Shown: positions 30,715 through 40,193, numbered from the stretch's first letter. The stretch: 64,000 nucleotides of DNA from Bacillota bacterium (GCA_023391105.1 JAEWBO010000042.1:1-64000), one strand, 5' to 3'. The notes: generated by a model from the letters alone, not told the origin. A program made the numbers and translations.

Positions 30715-33345
30715 ATGTCAAAACAGTATGTGTATCTTTTTAGCGAAGGAAATGCGTCAATGAAGAACCTTCTTGGGGGCAAAGGCGCCAACCTGGCAGA
30801 GATGACGGGTCTCGGGCTGCCGGTGCCGCAGGGTTTCACGGTTTCGACAGAAGCGTGCACGCGCTACTACGAAGACTGTAAAATGATCGCGGACGATATC
30901 GTCAAGCAGATTTTTGACGGCATGGTTAAAATGGAGGAGATCAACAAAAAGAAATTTGGTGATCCCGAAAATCCGCTTCTCGTATCCGTCCGTTCGGGCG
31001 CGAGAGCATCGATGCCCGGTATGATGGACACAATTTTGAACCTCGGCCTTAATGACGTGGCAGTGGAAGGCCTCGCAAAGCTCACGCAGAACGAGCGTTT
31101 TGCCTACGACAGCTACAGACGCTTCATCCAGATGTTCTCGGATGTTGTGATGTGCATCCCCAAGGCCAAATTCGAAGAAATTTTGGACGATGTTAAGGAA
31201 GAGAACGGTGCGAAGAGCGACACGGACTTAACGGCAGAAAACCTAAAGACTGTTGTACAAAGATACAAGGCGCTGTATCTCGTCGAGATGGGAACTGAAT
31301 TCCCGCAGGAACCCAAGGTTCAGCTAATGGAATCCATTAAAGCTGTTTTCCGTTCTTGGGACAACCCCCGTGCTATCGTATATCGCCGCATGAACGACAT
31401 CCCGGGCGACTGGGGCACAGCCGTTAACGTTCAGGCCATGGTTTTCGGCAACATGGGCAACGATTCGGGAACGGGCGTGGCATTTACACGCAATCCTTCA
31501 ACAGGTGAAAAGAAGCTGTATGGTGAGTTCCTTATGAACGCGCAGGGCGAAGACGTGGTGGCCGGTATCCGCACACCCAAAGAGATATCCGAGCTCGCCG
31601 GCACAATGCCCGAAGTATACAATCAGTTTGTGGCCATCGCGCAGAAGCTGGAAGATCACTATCGCGATATGCAGGATATGGAGTTCACCATCGAAAAGGG
31701 TACGCTTTATATGCTCCAAACGAGAAACGGCAAGCGTACCGCTGCTGCGGCGCTGAAAATCGCTGTTGATCTTGTGGCGGAAGGCAAGCTGTCAAAAGAA
31801 GAAGCACTGCTCAAAGTAGAGCCCAAGCAGCTTGATGCGCTGCTGCATCCCACGTTTGATCCAAAGGCTATCAAGAGCGCCAAGTCGATCGCAAAGGGCC
31901 TTGCGGCTTCGCCGGGTGCGGCCTGCGGCAAGATCTACTTCACGGCTGAGGAAGCCAAGGAAGCTGCGGATGCGGGCGAAGACGTTATTCTCGTTCGCCT
32001 TGAGACCTCTCCCGAGGACATCGAGGGTATGTACGCTTCCAAGGGTATTCTGACAGCCAGAGGCGGCATGACGTCTCACGCGGCAGTTGTCGCGAGAGGA
32101 ATGGGCACCTGCTGTGTGTCCGGCTGCGGCGATATCATGATTGTGGAAAGTGCCAAGACGATGCGCGTAGAGGGCAAGGTGTATCAAGAAGGCGATTACA
32201 TTTCGCTCGACGGTTCCACCGGGCTGGTTTACGGCGAAAAGGTCGCGACACTCGAAGCTGAGCTGACCGGCGATTTTGGTACCATCATGGAATGGGCCGA
32301 CGAGGTGAGAACACTTAAGGTGAGAACCAACGCGGATACACCCAAGGATGCAATACAAGCGATGCGTTTCGGTGCGGAAGGCATCGGCCTTTGCCGCACA
32401 GAGCACATGTTCTTCGACGAAGACAGAATTCCCGCTGTGCGCGAGATGATCGTCTCCAAGACTGTGGATCAGCGTGTGCGTGCGCTTAACAAACTGCTGC
32501 CTATGCAGAAAAAGGACTTCAAGGGTATTTACGAAGCAATGGGCGAGCTGCCAGTTACCATCCGTCTGCTGGATCCGCCGCTTCATGAATTCCTGCCCTC
32601 TGAGGAAGATGATATCAAGAAACTCGCCAAGGAAATGATCATCCCTGTGGAAGAGCTCATGCTCACGATTTCCAACCTGCACGAGTTCAACCCGATGCTG
32701 GGTCACAGAGGCTGCCGTTTGGCCGTCACATATCCTGAAATTGCCGAGATGCAGGCACGCGCCATCATGGAAGCGGCTATCGAGGTAGCGCAGGAGAAGG
32801 GCGTCAGCATCAAACCTGAGATCATGATTCCGCTCATCGGCGAGATCAAAGAGCTTAAATACGTCAAAGACGTTGTTGTGCAAACATGCGAAGAAGTCAT
32901 TTGCGAAAAAGGCGTGAAGATCGATTACATGGTGGGAACCATGATCGAAGTGCCGCGCGCGGCGCTCACTGCTGATGAAATCGCGGAGGAAGCAGAATTC
33001 TTCTCGTTCGGAACCAACGACCTGACACAGATGACGTTCGGTTTCTCGCGTGACGATGCGGGCAAGTTCCTCGACGACTACTACAATAAGAAGATATACG
33101 AATCCGATCCGTTCGCGAAGGTGGATCAGAAGGGCGTCGGCAAGCTCATGAAGATGGCAGCCGAGCTCGGCAGAAAGGTGCGCCCGAATATCAAGCTCGG
33201 TATTTGCGGCGAGCACGGCGGCGAGCCCAGCTCGGTCAAGTTCTGCCATGATATCGGCTTGCAGTATGTATCCTGCTCACCGTTCCGTGTGCCGATCGCA
33301 AGGCTGGCGGCGGCTCACGCGGCGATACTTGCGAAGCAGGCATAA
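30715..33345 (+). CDS. ppdK: Pyruvate, phosphate dikinase
   Basis: 876 residues, matching the well-studied clostridial enzyme (874). The N-terminal ATP-grasp nucleotide domain opens with KNLLGGKGANLAEM and contains GARASMPGMMDTILNLG. The phosphohistidine domain has GGMTSHAAVVARGMG with His455, the same number as in C. symbiosum. The C-terminal PEP/pyruvate TIM barrel has GLCRTEHMFF, LGHRGCRL, FFSFGTNDLTQMTFG and the active-site Cys in CGEHGGEPSSV. It interconverts ATP + Pi + pyruvate and AMP + PPi + PEP in the cytoplasm, a typical glycolytic step of PPi-using anaerobes. It is monocistronic, with clear promoter and terminator. Confidence 0.98.
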   Translation: MSKQYVYLFSEGNASMKNLLGGKGANLAEMTGLGLPVPQGFTVSTEACTRYYEDCKMIADDIVKQIFDGMVKMEEINKKKFGDPENPLLVSVRSGARASMPGMMDTILNLGLNDVAVEGLAKLTQNERFAYDSYRRFIQMFSDVVMCIPKAKFEEILDDVKEENGAKSDTDLTAENLKTVVQRYKALYLVEMGTEFPQEPKVQLMESIKAVFRSWDNPRAIVYRRMNDIPGDWGTAVNVQAMVFGNMGNDSGTGVAFTRNPSTGEKKLYGEFLMNAQGEDVVAGIRTPKEISELAGTMPEVYNQFVAIAQKLEDHYRDMQDMEFTIEKGTLYMLQTRNGKRTAAAALKIAVDLVAEGKLSKEEALLKVEPKQLDALLHPTFDPKAIKSAKSIAKGLAASPGAACGKIYFTAEEAKEAADAGEDVILVRLETSPEDIEGMYASKGILTARGGMTSHAAVVARGMGTCCVSGCGDIMIVESAKTMRVEGKVYQEGDYISLDGSTGLVYGEKVATLEAELTGDFGTIMEWADEVRTLKVRTNADTPKDAIQAMRFGAEGIGLCRTEHMFFDEDRIPAVREMIVSKTVDQRVRALNKLLPMQKKDFKGIYEAMGELPVTIRLLDPPLHEFLPSEEDDIKKLAKEMIIPVEELMLTISNLHEFNPMLGHRGCRLAVTYPEIAEMQARAIMEAAIEVAQEKGVSIKPEIMIPLIGEIKELKYVKDVVVQTCEEVICEKGVKIDYMVGTMIEVPRAALTADEIAEEAEFFSFGTNDLTQMTFGFSRDDAGKFLDDYYNKKIYESDPFAKVDQKGVGKLMKMAAELGRKVRPNIKLGICGEHGGEPSSVKFCHDIGLQYVSCSPFRVPIARLAAAHAAILAKQA

Positions 33346-33366
33346 CAAATCACCAAAAGCTTATTA

Positions 33367-33397
33367 GGACGGGGCGCATGCTCCGTCCTTGTTTTTT
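33367..33397 (+). terminator. Terminator of ppdK
   Basis: GGACGGGG...CTCCGTCC hairpin (33367-33388) followed by TTGTTTTTT. Confidence 0.85.
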
Positions 33398-33494
33398 GTG
33401 AACAGACTGCAAACAATAGGGGGAAATGCATTCGCATTCCGAAAATTCGTACGCTTTGGGCAGGACTTTTTCAATATTTGTTTAAATAATATGT

Positions 33495-34502
33495 ATGGAT
33501 ATGAACGATCTGCGTTTTCGCGAAATCAGCGAGAAAAATGAATTGGAGCGGCTGTCGCCCTATGCGGCCAAAGCGGCGTTTTCCAGGGGGCGTGAGCATT
33601 CCTTGGAACCGTGCCCGCTGCGCACGGCTTTTCAGCGCGATCGTGACAGAATCATCCATTGCAAATCATTCCGGCGTTTGAAGCATAAGACGCAGGTGTT
33701 TCTTTCGCCCGAGGGCGACCATTACCGCACGCGCCTCACGCATACGCTGGAGGTATCGCAAATTGCACGGACAATTTCACGCAGCCTCGCGCTTAACGAG
33801 GACTTGACGGAAGCCATCGCGCTGGGCCATGATCTTGGGCACACGCCTTTCGGTCATGCGGGAGAACGCGTGCTGCAAAAGCTCACAAAACATTTTGAGC
33901 ATAATGAACAGAGCCTGCGCGTGGTGGAACTGCTGGAGAACGGCACAGGACTCAATTTGACATACGAGGTCAGAGACGGTATACTCAACCACCGCAAATC
34001 CAGTACACCCGAAACGTTGGAAGGCATGGTTGTCAACTTCGCTGACAGAATCGCCTATATAAACCATGATATCGACGACGCATTGCGCGCGGGCGTGATA
34101 GACAAGATACCCGAGGAATGCGCCGCTGGGCTGGGGCACACACATGGTGAGCGCATCAACACGATGATTACGGATATTGTGTTCAGCAGCGCGGGAAAGC
34201 CGCACATATCCATGTCGGACGGCAACGCCGCACTCACCGAAAAGCTGCGGCAGTTCATGTTTGACCGTGTTTACCTTGGTTCAGTTGCGAAAAAAGAAGA
34301 GACGAAGGCCGAGGGCATGCTGGAGATGCTTTTTGAGCTGTTCATGAAAAAGCCCGATATGATGGGCGAGGACGCGGCGCGGCGCGTGGAAGCGTATGGT
34401 CTGCAAACCACAGTTACCGATTATATCGCGGGGATGACCGATAGGTACGCGGTGGCACTGTTCAGGGAAATCTATATTCCGAAAGGCTGGTACAAGTATT
34501 AG
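33495..34502 (+). CDS. dgt: Deoxyguanosinetriphosphate triphosphohydrolase-like HD protein
   Basis: 335 residues. The HD-domain metal set is seen in FRRLKHKTQVFLSPEGDHYRTRLTHTLEVSQIARTISRSLALNEDLTEAIALGHDLGHTPFGHAGE (His, then HD, then D), and NFADRIAYINHDIDD supplies the last Asp. This is the dGTPase-like family that removes triphosphate from dNTPs. The start ATG at 33495 has no clear ribosome site; an AT-rich TTTAAATAAT just upstream suggests a very short leader. The TAG stop overlaps the GTG start of dnaG by one base, so the three genes dgt-dnaG-rpoD form one operon, a frequent clostridial arrangement. Confidence 0.93.
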   Translation: MDMNDLRFREISEKNELERLSPYAAKAAFSRGREHSLEPCPLRTAFQRDRDRIIHCKSFRRLKHKTQVFLSPEGDHYRTRLTHTLEVSQIARTISRSLALNEDLTEAIALGHDLGHTPFGHAGERVLQKLTKHFEHNEQSLRVVELLENGTGLNLTYEVRDGILNHRKSSTPETLEGMVVNFADRIAYINHDIDDALRAGVIDKIPEECAAGLGHTHGERINTMITDIVFSSAGKPHISMSDGNAALTEKLRQFMFDRVYLGSVAKKEETKAEGMLEMLFELFMKKPDMMGEDAARRVEAYGLQTTVTDYIAGMTDRYAVALFREIYIPKGWYKY

Positions 34503-36259
34503 TGGCAAGATTCAGCGATGTCTGGCTGTCTGAGCTTTACACGAAAAGCGACATCGTGGATGTCATATCCGAATATACGACGCTGACCGAACGCGGCGGC
34601 AGATACTGGGGGCTGTGTCCGTTTCATCATGAGAAGACACCGTCTTTTTCCGTAAACCGCGAAAAGCAGCTTTATTACTGTTTTGGCTGCAAACAAGGCG
34701 GCAACGTAGCGAATTTCATCATGAAAGTCGAGAACCTCACGTTCGGTGAATCGGTGGAGCAGCTGGCTCGCCGCTGCGGGCTGCCCATGCCGCAGATGAT
34801 CGACGATAAGCAGTACCGTGAGGTCAAAGAGAAAAAGCTTAAGATTGCCGCGATGCACAAGCTTGCGGCACGGTTTTACCACGATACGCTGATGTCGCCG
34901 GAAGGAAAAACGGCTCTCGGCTATTTAAAAAAGCGAGGCATCGGTGAAGATGCAGTCAAGCGCTTTGGCCTTGGCTATTCGCCGGACAGATGGGACAGCG
35001 TGGCATCTCTGCTTGCCGAAAACGGTTATTCGTCCGCGCTGATTAATGAAAGCGGCCTTGTGACAGCAAAGAACGACAAGGTGTTTGACACGTTCCGTAA
35101 CCGCGTCATGTATCCTATTATTAACGTGTTTGGTGATGTGATCGCTTTTGGCGGGCGTGTGCTGGACGATTCAACGCCCAAGTACTTAAACACGAAGGAA
35201 ACCACACTTTTTAACAAACGCCGCAACCTCTACGGGATCGATCTGCTGCGGCGGCAGCAAAGCATTAAAAGTGCGGTGATTGTGGAAGGGTATATGGACG
35301 TGGTGTCCATGTATGCCCATGGCGTCAAGTCCGTGGTGGCATCGCTGGGCACAGCGCTTACCAAGGAACAGGCTGTACTAATCAAACGCTACACAAACGA
35401 TGTATTCATTGCATATGACGGCGACGAGGCTGGAGAAATCGCCACGCAAAAAGCAATGGATATACTCGAAGCGGAAGGTCTTAGCGTACGCGTGATTCGC
35501 TTCGACGAAGGGCTCGATCCGGACGACTTTATCCGCAAATTCGGGCTTACAGGCTTTGCAAGAAAGGTGAAGACAGCTCCCTCAGCCATCGGCTACAGGC
35601 TGGAGATAAAAAAACGCGAGTATATGCTGGACACCGAGGATGGAAGGGAGGGTTATGCCATTGAAGCCGCGAAGATCATATCGCGTATCGACAGTCCGAT
35701 CAAGCGCGAAAGATATGCAGAGACCATTGCAGAGCAGTCCGGATACAGCGCGGCCTCGATTTTGGGCCAAATGCATAAGAAGAATTCAAATGAGAATACT
35801 AATGCCAATTATAGGTATAATAAGACTGAAAAAACCGTCACAGATGGTTCGCAAAGCGCATTTTTGTCCTGCGCAATGGAGGATATCAGATATTTTGCAG
35901 ACGTTGCGGATAGTATCAGTGCGGAAGAGTTCGTGCTAAAAACGCATAAAAATATATTTTCAGCATTATATGATAGCGTAAAAAGAGGAATTCAGCCTAC
36001 AAATGCCGAACTATTATCGCAGCTTGAGGACGAAGAGGATCGAAACGAAGCCGTAAGGCTTATGGGGATAAAGACTGCGGCCGACGATCCGCCTGTATTT
36101 CTTAAGGATTGTGTCACAAGAATGCGCATTGAAAGGCGTGAAAGGGAGAGGGAAGCGCTCAAGGAAGCGCTGCGCGGCGCATCGATCGACGAACAGCGCA
36201 AACTGCTTGCAAAGATCGGTGAGATAGACAAAGAATTGAACCAAATAAGGTTTGAGTGA
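34502..36259 (+). CDS. dnaG: DNA primase
   Basis: 585 residues with GTG start at 34502 overlapping the dgt stop. The N-terminal CHC2 zinc finger is CPFHHEKTPSF...YYCFGCKQGG. The RNA polymerase core with TOPRIM acidic residues is visible in AVIVEGYMDVVSMYAHG and FIAYDGDEAGEIATQKAM. The C-terminal helicase-binding part (about 430-585) is helical and charged. It makes RNA primers at the replication fork with DnaB. Order dnaG-rpoD is the classic macromolecular-synthesis arrangement. Confidence 0.97.
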   Translation: MARFSDVWLSELYTKSDIVDVISEYTTLTERGGRYWGLCPFHHEKTPSFSVNREKQLYYCFGCKQGGNVANFIMKVENLTFGESVEQLARRCGLPMPQMIDDKQYREVKEKKLKIAAMHKLAARFYHDTLMSPEGKTALGYLKKRGIGEDAVKRFGLGYSPDRWDSVASLLAENGYSSALINESGLVTAKNDKVFDTFRNRVMYPIINVFGDVIAFGGRVLDDSTPKYLNTKETTLFNKRRNLYGIDLLRRQQSIKSAVIVEGYMDVVSMYAHGVKSVVASLGTALTKEQAVLIKRYTNDVFIAYDGDEAGEIATQKAMDILEAEGLSVRVIRFDEGLDPDDFIRKFGLTGFARKVKTAPSAIGYRLEIKKREYMLDTEDGREGYAIEAAKIISRIDSPIKRERYAETIAEQSGYSAASILGQMHKKNSNENTNANYRYNKTEKTVTDGSQSAFLSCAMEDIRYFADVADSISAEEFVLKTHKNIFSALYDSVKRGIQPTNAELLSQLEDEEDRNEAVRLMGIKTAADDPPVFLKDCVTRMRIERREREREALKEALRGASIDEQRKLLAKIGEIDKELNQIRFE

Positions 36260-36275
36260 ATAGGGTGATTTTATT

Positions 36276-37562
36276 TTGAACAAGAAAATGACGGCGAAGC
36301 CAAAGGTGACGGAGAAACCTGCCGTTAAGAGCGAACCGTCTATGGCTGCCCCGCAGACGGGCAAGCCGGAAGCAAAACAGAATACGGCCGTCAATGACGA
36401 TCGGCCTGTAAAAAAGAATAAGACAGAAGCGGAAGTGACGCTGTCCAAAGAGAACCTGGCCAAACTGCAGGCGCTGAGCGTCATATCTCAGACGGACAAA
36501 GAGGAAAAGCTTAAGGACATCATCGAATCGGGCAAAAAGAAAGGCGTATTAACTTACAAGGAAATCAATGATGCGCTGGACGGCGCCGAAATTGACGCCG
36601 AAAACCTCGATAAGCTCTTGGGCGCGCTCGAACAGATGAAGATCGACGTCATTGACGCTGAGATTGAGAAGGATATTTCGGACGAAGAAGAGGATATCGA
36701 TTCAGATATCGATCTTTCGGTGCCCGAAGGCATCAGCATTGACGACCCTGTCAGGATGTACTTAAAAGAGATCGGCAAGGTGAGCCTGTTGTCTGCGGAC
36801 GAAGAGGTGGATCTTGCCAAACGCATGGCTCTGGGAGAGGACGAAGCCAAGCGCAAGCTTGCCGAAGCAAATCTGCGCCTTGTGGTCAGCATTGCCAAAC
36901 GCTATGTGGGGCGAGGCATGCTGTTCCTCGATCTGATTCAGGAAGGCAACCTCGGGCTGATCAAGGCTGTAGAGAAATTTGATTATACCAAGGGATATAA
37001 GTTTTCGACCTATGCCACATGGTGGATACGTCAGGCAATCACGCGCGCGATTGCGGATCAGGCACGAACCATTCGTATTCCGGTGCATATGGTGGAAACC
37101 ATCAATAAGCTGATCCGGGTATCGCGGCAGCTGCTTCAGCAATACGGGCGCGACCCGCTGCCCGAAGAAGTAGCGCGCGAAATGGATATCAGCGAAGATA
37201 AGGTCAGAGAGATCATCAAGATCGCTCAAGAGCCTGTGTCTCTCGAAACGCCGATTGGTGAGGAGGAAGACAGCCACCTTGGCGACTTCATCCCCGATGA
37301 CGATGCGCCTGCACCCGCGGAGGCCGCTGCGTTTACGTTGCTCAAAGAGCAGCTTATGGATGTGCTGGATACGCTGACACCGCGTGAGGAAAAGGTGCTG
37401 CGTCTGCGCTTTGGTCTGGACGACGGACGCGCGCGCACGCTTGAAGAGGTCGGCAAGGAATTCATGGTCACAAGAGAGCGCATCCGCCAGATAGAAGCCA
37501 AGGCGCTAAGAAAGCTGCGCCATCCAAGCCGCAGCAAAAAATTAAGAGACTTCCTGGACTAA
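36276..37562 (+). CDS. rpoD: Primary RNA polymerase sigma factor (RpoD/SigA)
   Basis: 428 residues if begun at TTG 36276, which has TAGGGTGAT 8-9 bases upstream; ATG 36288 is the alternative and shortens it by 4. An alanine/lysine-rich lead (1-60) precedes region 1.1, an acidic stretch (DEEEDIDSDIDLS), region 1.2 (DPVRMYLKEIGKVSLLSADEEVDLAKRM), region 2 (NLRLVVSIAKRYVGRGMLFLDLIQEGNLGLIKAVEKFDYTKGYKFSTYATWWIRQAI), region 3, and region 4 with TPREEKVLRLRFGLDDGRARTLEEVGKEFMVTRERIRQIEAKALRKLRH. It recognises the TTGACA/TATAAT promoters that I see throughout the window. Confidence 0.98.
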   Translation: MNKKMTAKPKVTEKPAVKSEPSMAAPQTGKPEAKQNTAVNDDRPVKKNKTEAEVTLSKENLAKLQALSVISQTDKEEKLKDIIESGKKKGVLTYKEINDALDGAEIDAENLDKLLGALEQMKIDVIDAEIEKDISDEEEDIDSDIDLSVPEGISIDDPVRMYLKEIGKVSLLSADEEVDLAKRMALGEDEAKRKLAEANLRLVVSIAKRYVGRGMLFLDLIQEGNLGLIKAVEKFDYTKGYKFSTYATWWIRQAITRAIADQARTIRIPVHMVETINKLIRVSRQLLQQYGRDPLPEEVAREMDISEDKVREIIKIAQEPVSLETPIGEEEDSHLGDFIPDDDAPAPAEAAAFTLLKEQLMDVLDTLTPREEKVLRLRFGLDDGRARTLEEVGKEFMVTRERIRQIEAKALRKLRHPSRSKKLRDFLD

Positions 37563-37588
37563 CGCTAAGTCCACATAATGTAAAATTC

Positions 37589-37609
37589 GAGGCAGCCTTG
37601 GGCTGCCTC
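37589..37609 (+). terminator. Hairpin after rpoD
   Basis: Perfect 9-bp stem GAGGCAGCC/GGCTGCCTC with a 3-base loop, but only TGTTGTG follows, so read-through into trmK is likely. Confidence 0.6.
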
Positions 37610-37633
37610 TGTTGTGCATAAAGGGGGAAAGCA

Positions 37634-38314
37634 ATGCTGTCATTCAGGCTTAAGGCTATCGTGTCTTTGGTGCCCGAATCGGAAACTGTGGCGGATATCG
37701 GCTGTGATCACGGAAAAGTGGCTGTCTGGCTGCTGAAAAACGACAGAGCCAAATACGCGGTGTGCGGAGATATAAGCGGCCGTTCTCTCGAAAAAGCGAG
37801 AAAGCTTGTGGCGTCTAAAGGCCTCAAGGAAGCCGTGTCGCTGCGCGAAGGCAGCGGCTTCGATGTCGTGGATAAGAGCGAGGCTCAAACGGCAGTGGTT
37901 GCCGGCATGGGCGGAGAGCTCATCACGTCAATACTCGAACAGGGAAGAGACAAGCTGCCCGACACACTCGTGCTATCGTGCAACAAGGGCTCCGGCGTTT
38001 TAAGAAAGTGGCTTAGCGAAAACGGGTTTTCTATTGAGGAAGAAGACCTTGTGCTGGAGAACAGACATTATTATCCGGTGATCCGAGCGAAGCGCGGTGA
38101 AAGCAAAGCGCTAAATGAGCTGGAGCTGGAATTTGGCCCCGTGCTTCTTGAAAGGAAGCCAAAGCTGCTCAAATATTATGTGAACCATCGTATCGACCTG
38201 ACGAAGGCGATCCGCGCCAAGCTTCAAAAAACAAAGGCAGCGAGAAAAGAAGAGCTGCTGGGTGAAATCGACGAGAGGCTCAAAACGTATGCCGAGGTAC
38301 TAAAATGCCTTTAG
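37634..38314 (+). CDS. trmK: tRNA (adenine-22-N1)-methyltransferase, TrmK family
   Basis: 226 residues. It is a class I SAM methyltransferase: ADIGCDHGKVAVWLL (motif I), YAVCGDISGRSLEKARKL, AVVAGMGGELITSIL and LVLSCNKGSGVLRKWLSENGFSIEEEDLVLENRHYYPVI, which are the TrmK/YqfN signatures. The C-terminus is a helical hairpin (about 165-226). It methylates A22 in the D-loop of certain tRNAs. ATG 37634 behind GGGGGAAAG. It overlaps the following Nif3 gene by 10 bases, and the trmK-nif3 pair after rpoD is conserved in Bacillota. Confidence 0.93.
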   Translation: MLSFRLKAIVSLVPESETVADIGCDHGKVAVWLLKNDRAKYAVCGDISGRSLEKARKLVASKGLKEAVSLREGSGFDVVDKSEAQTAVVAGMGGELITSILEQGRDKLPDTLVLSCNKGSGVLRKWLSENGFSIEEEDLVLENRHYYPVIRAKRGESKALNELELEFGPVLLERKPKLLKYYVNHRIDLTKAIRAKLQKTKAARKEELLGEIDERLKTYAEVLKCL

Positions 38315-39093
38315 CCATGGACGAATTTGTCCGCATTGTGGAAAATATCGCGCCGCGGGAGCTCGCTTACGACTGGGACAACTCCGGGCTGCTGCTGCGC
38401 TGCGGTGATACGGTCAGCAACGTGCTTATCGCGCTGGACGCAACGCTTACTGTCGCGGAGGAGGCGGAGCGAAATGGATGCGATTTGATACTTGTGCACC
38501 ATCCGCTGATCTTTTCGCCCGTGAAAGCCCTGAGCTGTCACAAACCGCAGGATGCAGTGCTTATGAAGCTGATTCGCTCTAAGATATCGCTTTACGCCGC
38601 GCATACCACGTTTGATCGCGCGGACGGGGGCATCAACGACGTGCTTGCCGGCATTCTTGGCTTAAAGGATACCAAGGTGATACCGGGCGCGGGTGAGTCG
38701 CTGATGCGCATCGGTGATTTGCCGCAAACACTTGAGAAGGACGCTTTATTGGCCCGTGTGAAGTCTGCGCTCAGCGTGAAATCTCTGCGCGTGTCTCAAA
38801 CAGCGTGCCTAAATATTTCACGTGTGGCTGTGGTGGGCGGCAGCGGCGGCGATTTTATTGCCGCAGCGAAAGAGCAAGGCGCTCAAGCGCTGGTGACGGG
38901 GGAGGCAAAGCACCATCACTTTATTGAAGCGGCGGCTTATGGCATATTGCTTATCGAGGCGGGGCATTATGATACGGAATGTGCGTTCGCCGATGCGATA
39001 TATATAAGTTTACAATCGCGTTTAAATGAGGTACAATTAGATTTAGGTCTTAAAAAGGCTGAGAATGAAAAAGCACCATACGCATTCGATTAA
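38305..39093 (+). CDS. Nif3-like dinuclear metal-centre protein
   Basis: 262 residues. Metal-binding family motifs are visible: DWDNSGLLLRCGD, LVHHPLIFSP (the HHP metal site), AAHTTFDRADGGINDVLAGILGL, VAVVGGSGGDF, ALVTGEAKHHHFIEAA and EAGHYDTEC. This is the short Nif3/YbgI form without the inserted domain of longer Bacillus YqfO. It assembles as a hexameric ring; described activities include GTP cyclohydrolase-like roles, but the physiological role is unsettled. Overlaps trmK by 10 bases. Confidence 0.92.
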   Translation: MPLAMDEFVRIVENIAPRELAYDWDNSGLLLRCGDTVSNVLIALDATLTVAEEAERNGCDLILVHHPLIFSPVKALSCHKPQDAVLMKLIRSKISLYAAHTTFDRADGGINDVLAGILGLKDTKVIPGAGESLMRIGDLPQTLEKDALLARVKSALSVKSLRVSQTACLNISRVAVVGGSGGDFIAAAKEQGAQALVTGEAKHHHFIEAAAYGILLIEAGHYDTECAFADAIYISLQSRLNEVQLDLGLKKAENEKAPYAFD

Positions 39094-39124
39094 ATGAATG
39101 CGCCTAATAGGGAGGATCATATAT

Positions 39125-39847
39125 TTGGATAAGCTGGCATTACTATATGAGTACCAGCAGGCAGATGCCGAGCTTGAGGCTTATGAGAAACAACTGAAGA
39201 GTACACCGACAAGAAAGCAGCTGATTAAACTGCAGAACTATCTGAAAAAGCAGCAGGCTGTGCTTCGTGATATGGAAAACAAGGCACTGGTCGAGCAGAA
39301 CGCGCTTTCTGAGATAGATTCGCAGTATGACCGCATGATTGAGCTTTTGAACAAAAAGCATAAAAACATTGGCGAATACGAGAAGATGGATCCGGCTGAG
39401 CTCGATTATAACGTTGTGCGTGACCTCGTTCATGAATATGAGGTGACATATGACAATGTCGTTAAGCAAAAGATCAAGGCGCTCGCCGTGCAGAAAAAAG
39501 CGGAAGACACACAGTCGCGTCTTAAGGATATTCTTGTTCATGTTAGCAAAGCACAGGGGGATTTTGCCGCACTGAAAAAGCAGCATGAGGAAGAGCTGCG
39601 TGCGGGTGGAGATACACTGGATAAGCTGAGAAAGGCCGCCGAGCTGGCAGCCTCTAAGGTGGAGCCAGCGTTGCTTGAACGCTACAACCGCATCAAACAA
39701 AACAAACCCATGCCGGTCACCTTCTTAAAGGATGGCCGCTGCACAGGCTGCAACATGGAGCTCCCTTCAAGGGATCTCGCGAAATTGAAGAAGGAAGGCG
39801 CAATTGTCGAATGTGAGAATTGCGGTCGCATACTTTATCTGATATAA
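39125..39847 (+). CDS. C4-type zinc-ribbon coiled-coil protein
   Basis: 240 residues from TTG 39125, chosen because GGGAGG lies 10 bases upstream; the in-frame ATG at 39098 lies in front of that site and adds residues with no family resemblance. Residues 5-180 are a long antiparallel coiled coil rich in Glu, Lys and Gln; the C-terminus (about 202-236) is a zinc ribbon, CTGCNMELPSRDLAKLKKEGAIVECENCGRILYL. Homologs (CdsZ/HP0958-like) pair with Nif3 genes in many bacteria and have been linked to nucleic-acid binding. Its TAA stop lies within the -10 box of rnpB. Confidence 0.87.
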   Translation: MDKLALLYEYQQADAELEAYEKQLKSTPTRKQLIKLQNYLKKQQAVLRDMENKALVEQNALSEIDSQYDRMIELLNKKHKNIGEYEKMDPAELDYNVVRDLVHEYEVTYDNVVKQKIKALAVQKKAEDTQSRLKDILVHVSKAQGDFAALKKQHEEELRAGGDTLDKLRKAAELAASKVEPALLERYNRIKQNKPMPVTFLKDGRCTGCNMELPSRDLAKLKKEGAIVECENCGRILYLI

Positions 39848-39848
39848 T
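39820..39848 (+). promoter_or_regulatory. rnpB promoter overlapping the upstream stop codon
   Basis: TTGCGG (39820-39825), 17-base spacer, TATAAT (39843-39848). The stop TAA of the zinc-ribbon gene (39845-39847) lies inside the -10 hexamer. The predicted start, 6 bases after the -10, coincides with the 5' end of the P1 helix at 39854. Confidence 0.8.
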
Positions 39849-39853
39849 AGATA

Positions 39854-40193
39854 TTGAGCAAGCCGAACGGTTGCCCGTCACGAAGAGTGATGGGAGGAAA
39901 GTCCGAGCTCCGCAGGGCAGGACGCCGGGTAACTCCCGGTGGAGGCGACTCTAAGGAAAGTGCAACAGAGATATACCGCCAGATTTTATCTGGCAAGGGT
40001 GGAAAGGTGAGGTAAGAGCTCACCAGAGCCTTGGCGACTTGGCTGCTATGTAAACCCCGTCCGGTGCAAGATTGATAGTGGGCATTCAAGCGGTTGCCCG
40101 CCGCGCCCCATGTAATCGCTGGAGCCTGCTGGCAACTGCAGGCGTAGATAGATGACCGTTCTCGACAGAACTCGGCTTACAGGCTTGTCTCAA
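39854..40193 (+). ncRNA. rnpB: RNase P RNA, bacterial type A
   Basis: About 340 nt. Terminal helix P1 pairs TTGAGCAAGCC (39854-39864) with GGCTTGTCTCAA (40182-40193). Conserved core elements are GAGGAAAGTCCGAGCTC (CR-I), the P12-type hairpin CCGGGTAACTCCCGG, GTGCAACAGAGATATACCGCC, and the 3' core GATAGATGACCGTTCTCGACAGAACTCGGCTTAC. It is the catalytic RNA that trims tRNA 5' ends with RnpA. A terminator follows at 40207. Confidence 0.97.

Noticed and set aside
31792..33249. Long 485-codon open frame antisense to ppdK
   Set aside because: Shadow of a strongly codon-biased gene; His/Leu/Asp-rich antisense composition and no ribosome site.
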